DNA of 64,000 nt from NCBI RefSeq assembly GCF_019297835.1, contig NZ_CP079203.1:4152001-4216000 (forward strand), in the 5' to 3' direction. Positions 63,001-64,000 of this stretch are shown one piece after another (positions within the stretch are counted from its first letter, which is position 1; each line of letters starts with the position of its first letter). The notes under the pieces are model-generated. The model did no database searches, was not told the origin of the DNA, and saw only the letters and a list, made by a program, of their open reading frames with translations. The DNA comes from Sphingomonas sanguinis. GTDB lineage: Bacteria; Pseudomonadota; Alphaproteobacteria; Sphingomonadales; Sphingomonadaceae. A program made the translations under genes and the position numbers.

Positions 63001-64000
63001 ATGACCATGGAAGCGCCCCAAGCCCTTACGTTTCGTTTCGATCCGTCCGCGACTCCCGTCGCGGCGAGCGAGCGGGCGGCGCGTCTGGTAGATCCAGGCT
63101 TCGGGCGTGTGTTCACCGATCACATGGCGCTGATCCGCTATAGTGACGACAAGGGCTGGCATGACGCGCAGATCACCGCCCGCGCGCCGCTTCAGGTCGA
63201 TCCGGCCGCTTCGGTCCTGCACTATGCGCAGGAAATCTTCGAGGGCATGAAGGCCTATCGCCTGGCCGATGGCGGCACCGCGCTGTTCCGGCCCGAGGCG
63301 AATGCCCGCCGCTTCCAGGATTCGGCGCGGCGCATGGCGATGCCCGAGCTGCCCGAGACGCTGTTCCTGGAGTCCGTCGAGCGGCTGGTCGAGATCGAGC
63401 GCAACTGGATCCCCGAACAGGATGGCGGCGCGCTGTACCTCCGCCCCTTCATGTTCGCCAGCGAGGTGTTCCTGGGCGTGAAGCCCTCGGCAGAATATCT
63501 CTACATGGTCATCGCCTCGTCGGTGGGCGCGTACTTCAAGGGCGGTGCGCCCGCCGTGTCGATCTGGGTGAGCCAGGGCTATACCCGCGCGGCCCCCGGC
63601 GGGACCGGCGCGGCCAAGTGCGGCGGCAACTATGCCGCCAGCCTGCTCGCGCAGAAGGAAGCGATCGCCAATGGTTGCGACCAGGTGGTCTTCCTCGACG
63701 CGGTCGAGCGCCGCTGGGTCGAGGAGCTTGGCGGCATGAACGTCTTCTTCGTGTTCGACGACGGCAGCCTCGTGACCCCGCCGCTGACCGGCACGATCCT
63801 GCCCGGCATCACCCGCGATTCGATCCTGACCATCGCGCGGGCGCAAGGACTGACCGTGCGCGAGGAACCCTATGCCATCGACCAGTGGCGCGCCGATGCC
63901 GCCAGCGGCCGCCTGGTCGAGGCCTTCGCCTGCGGCACCGCCGCCGTCGTCACCCCGATCGGCAGCGTCGCGGAACCCGCGGGCCGCTTCACCATCGGCA
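63001..64000 (+). CDS. ilvE: Branched-chain amino acid aminotransferase, N-terminal part
   Basis: IlvE catalyses the last step of Leu/Ile/Val synthesis and the first of their breakdown. The frame is open from ATG 63001 (or ATG 63007) to the window end, about 333 codons, so the C-terminus is missing. Class IV aminotransferase features are HYAQEIFEGMKAYR and the PLP Lys near residue 206 in GAAKCGGNYAAS, followed by FLDAVERRWVEELGGMN. It is divergent from a MarR gene. The AGAGAG before ATG 63001 supports that start. Confidence 0.97.
   Translation, partial: MTMEAPQALTFRFDPSATPVAASERAARLVDPGFGRVFTDHMALIRYSDDKGWHDAQITARAPLQVDPAASVLHYAQEIFEGMKAYRLADGGTALFRPEANARRFQDSARRMAMPELPETLFLESVERLVEIERNWIPEQDGGALYLRPFMFASEVFLGVKPSAEYLYMVIASSVGAYFKGGAPAVSIWVSQGYTRAAPGGTGAAKCGGNYAASLLAQKEAIANGCDQVVFLDAVERRWVEELGGMNVFFVFDDGSLVTPPLTGTILPGITRDSILTIARAQGLTVREEPYAIDQWRADAASGRLVEAFACGTAAVVTPIGSVAEPAGRFTIG

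Noticed and set aside
1..64000. CRISPR arrays, tRNA/rRNA genes, phage or transposase genes, defence islands
   Set aside because: No regularly spaced direct repeats, no cloverleaf sequence and no matching protein families were seen on either strand.

Overview
The window is a stretch of sphingomonad chromosome (Alphaproteobacteria, Sphingomonadaceae, most likely Sphingomonas or a close relative). The base composition is high-GC, a PopZ-type polar organiser is present, several starts are GTG or TTG in stop/start overlaps, and three families of intergenic palindromes are scattered between genes. The strongest taxonomic hint is the outer-membrane cluster rseP-bamA-skp-fabZ. The lipid A genes lpxD and lpxA, which normally flank fabZ, are absent, as expected for bacteria that use glycosphingolipids instead of LPS. 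No tRNA, rRNA, CRISPR array, phage or transposase gene was found.

Region 1 (1-11.8 kb): the 3' end of a TolC-family gene, a PopZ-like gene, a LOV-domain hybrid histidine kinase (probable blue-light sensor), valS, a Kef-type cation/proton antiporter, a cytochrome c lipoprotein, icd, the phosphatidylethanolamine pair psd-pssA and a small membrane protein antisense to the end of pssA. Region 2 (12.1-24.3 kb) is a housekeeping block for translation and the envelope: rpsB, tsf, pyrH, frr, uppS, cdsA, dxr, rseP, bamA, skp, fabZ and rpmE, then a PilZ protein. Genes from frr to rseP are coupled by 1-4 nt overlaps.

Region 3 (24.4-31.4 kb): sdaA, a ThuA-like protein and a compact marR-oprM/nodT-emrA-emrB drug-efflux operon with a clear palindromic operator candidate. 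Region 4 (31.4-48.1 kb) is more accessory: a GH9 glycoside hydrolase, a TPR protein, a PEP-CTERM protein, a second CPA2 antiporter, a 1218-residue DUF3857/transglutaminase/TPR protein, a PaoABC-like molybdenum aldehyde oxidoreductase, a methyltransferase and a GH35/GH42-like beta-galactosidase.

Region 5 (48.0-64 kb): a DUF4173 membrane protein coupled to a CreBC-like two-component pair, with an 11-bp-period direct repeat upstream; a DUF885 protein; two exported proteins; an L,D-transpeptidase-like protein; dxs; a composite repeat island; an RBBP9-type hydrolase; tlyA; tspO; ubiK; a YbjN gene; proC; a MarR gene; and the start of ilvE, cut by the window end.

I do not see a clear new defence or biosynthetic system. 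The observations most worth following are the structured repeat families (one with stem changes that preserve pairing), the LOV hybrid kinase, the DUF4173-CreBC-like operon with its direct repeat, the palindromic MarR operator and the loss of lpx genes from the conserved cluster.
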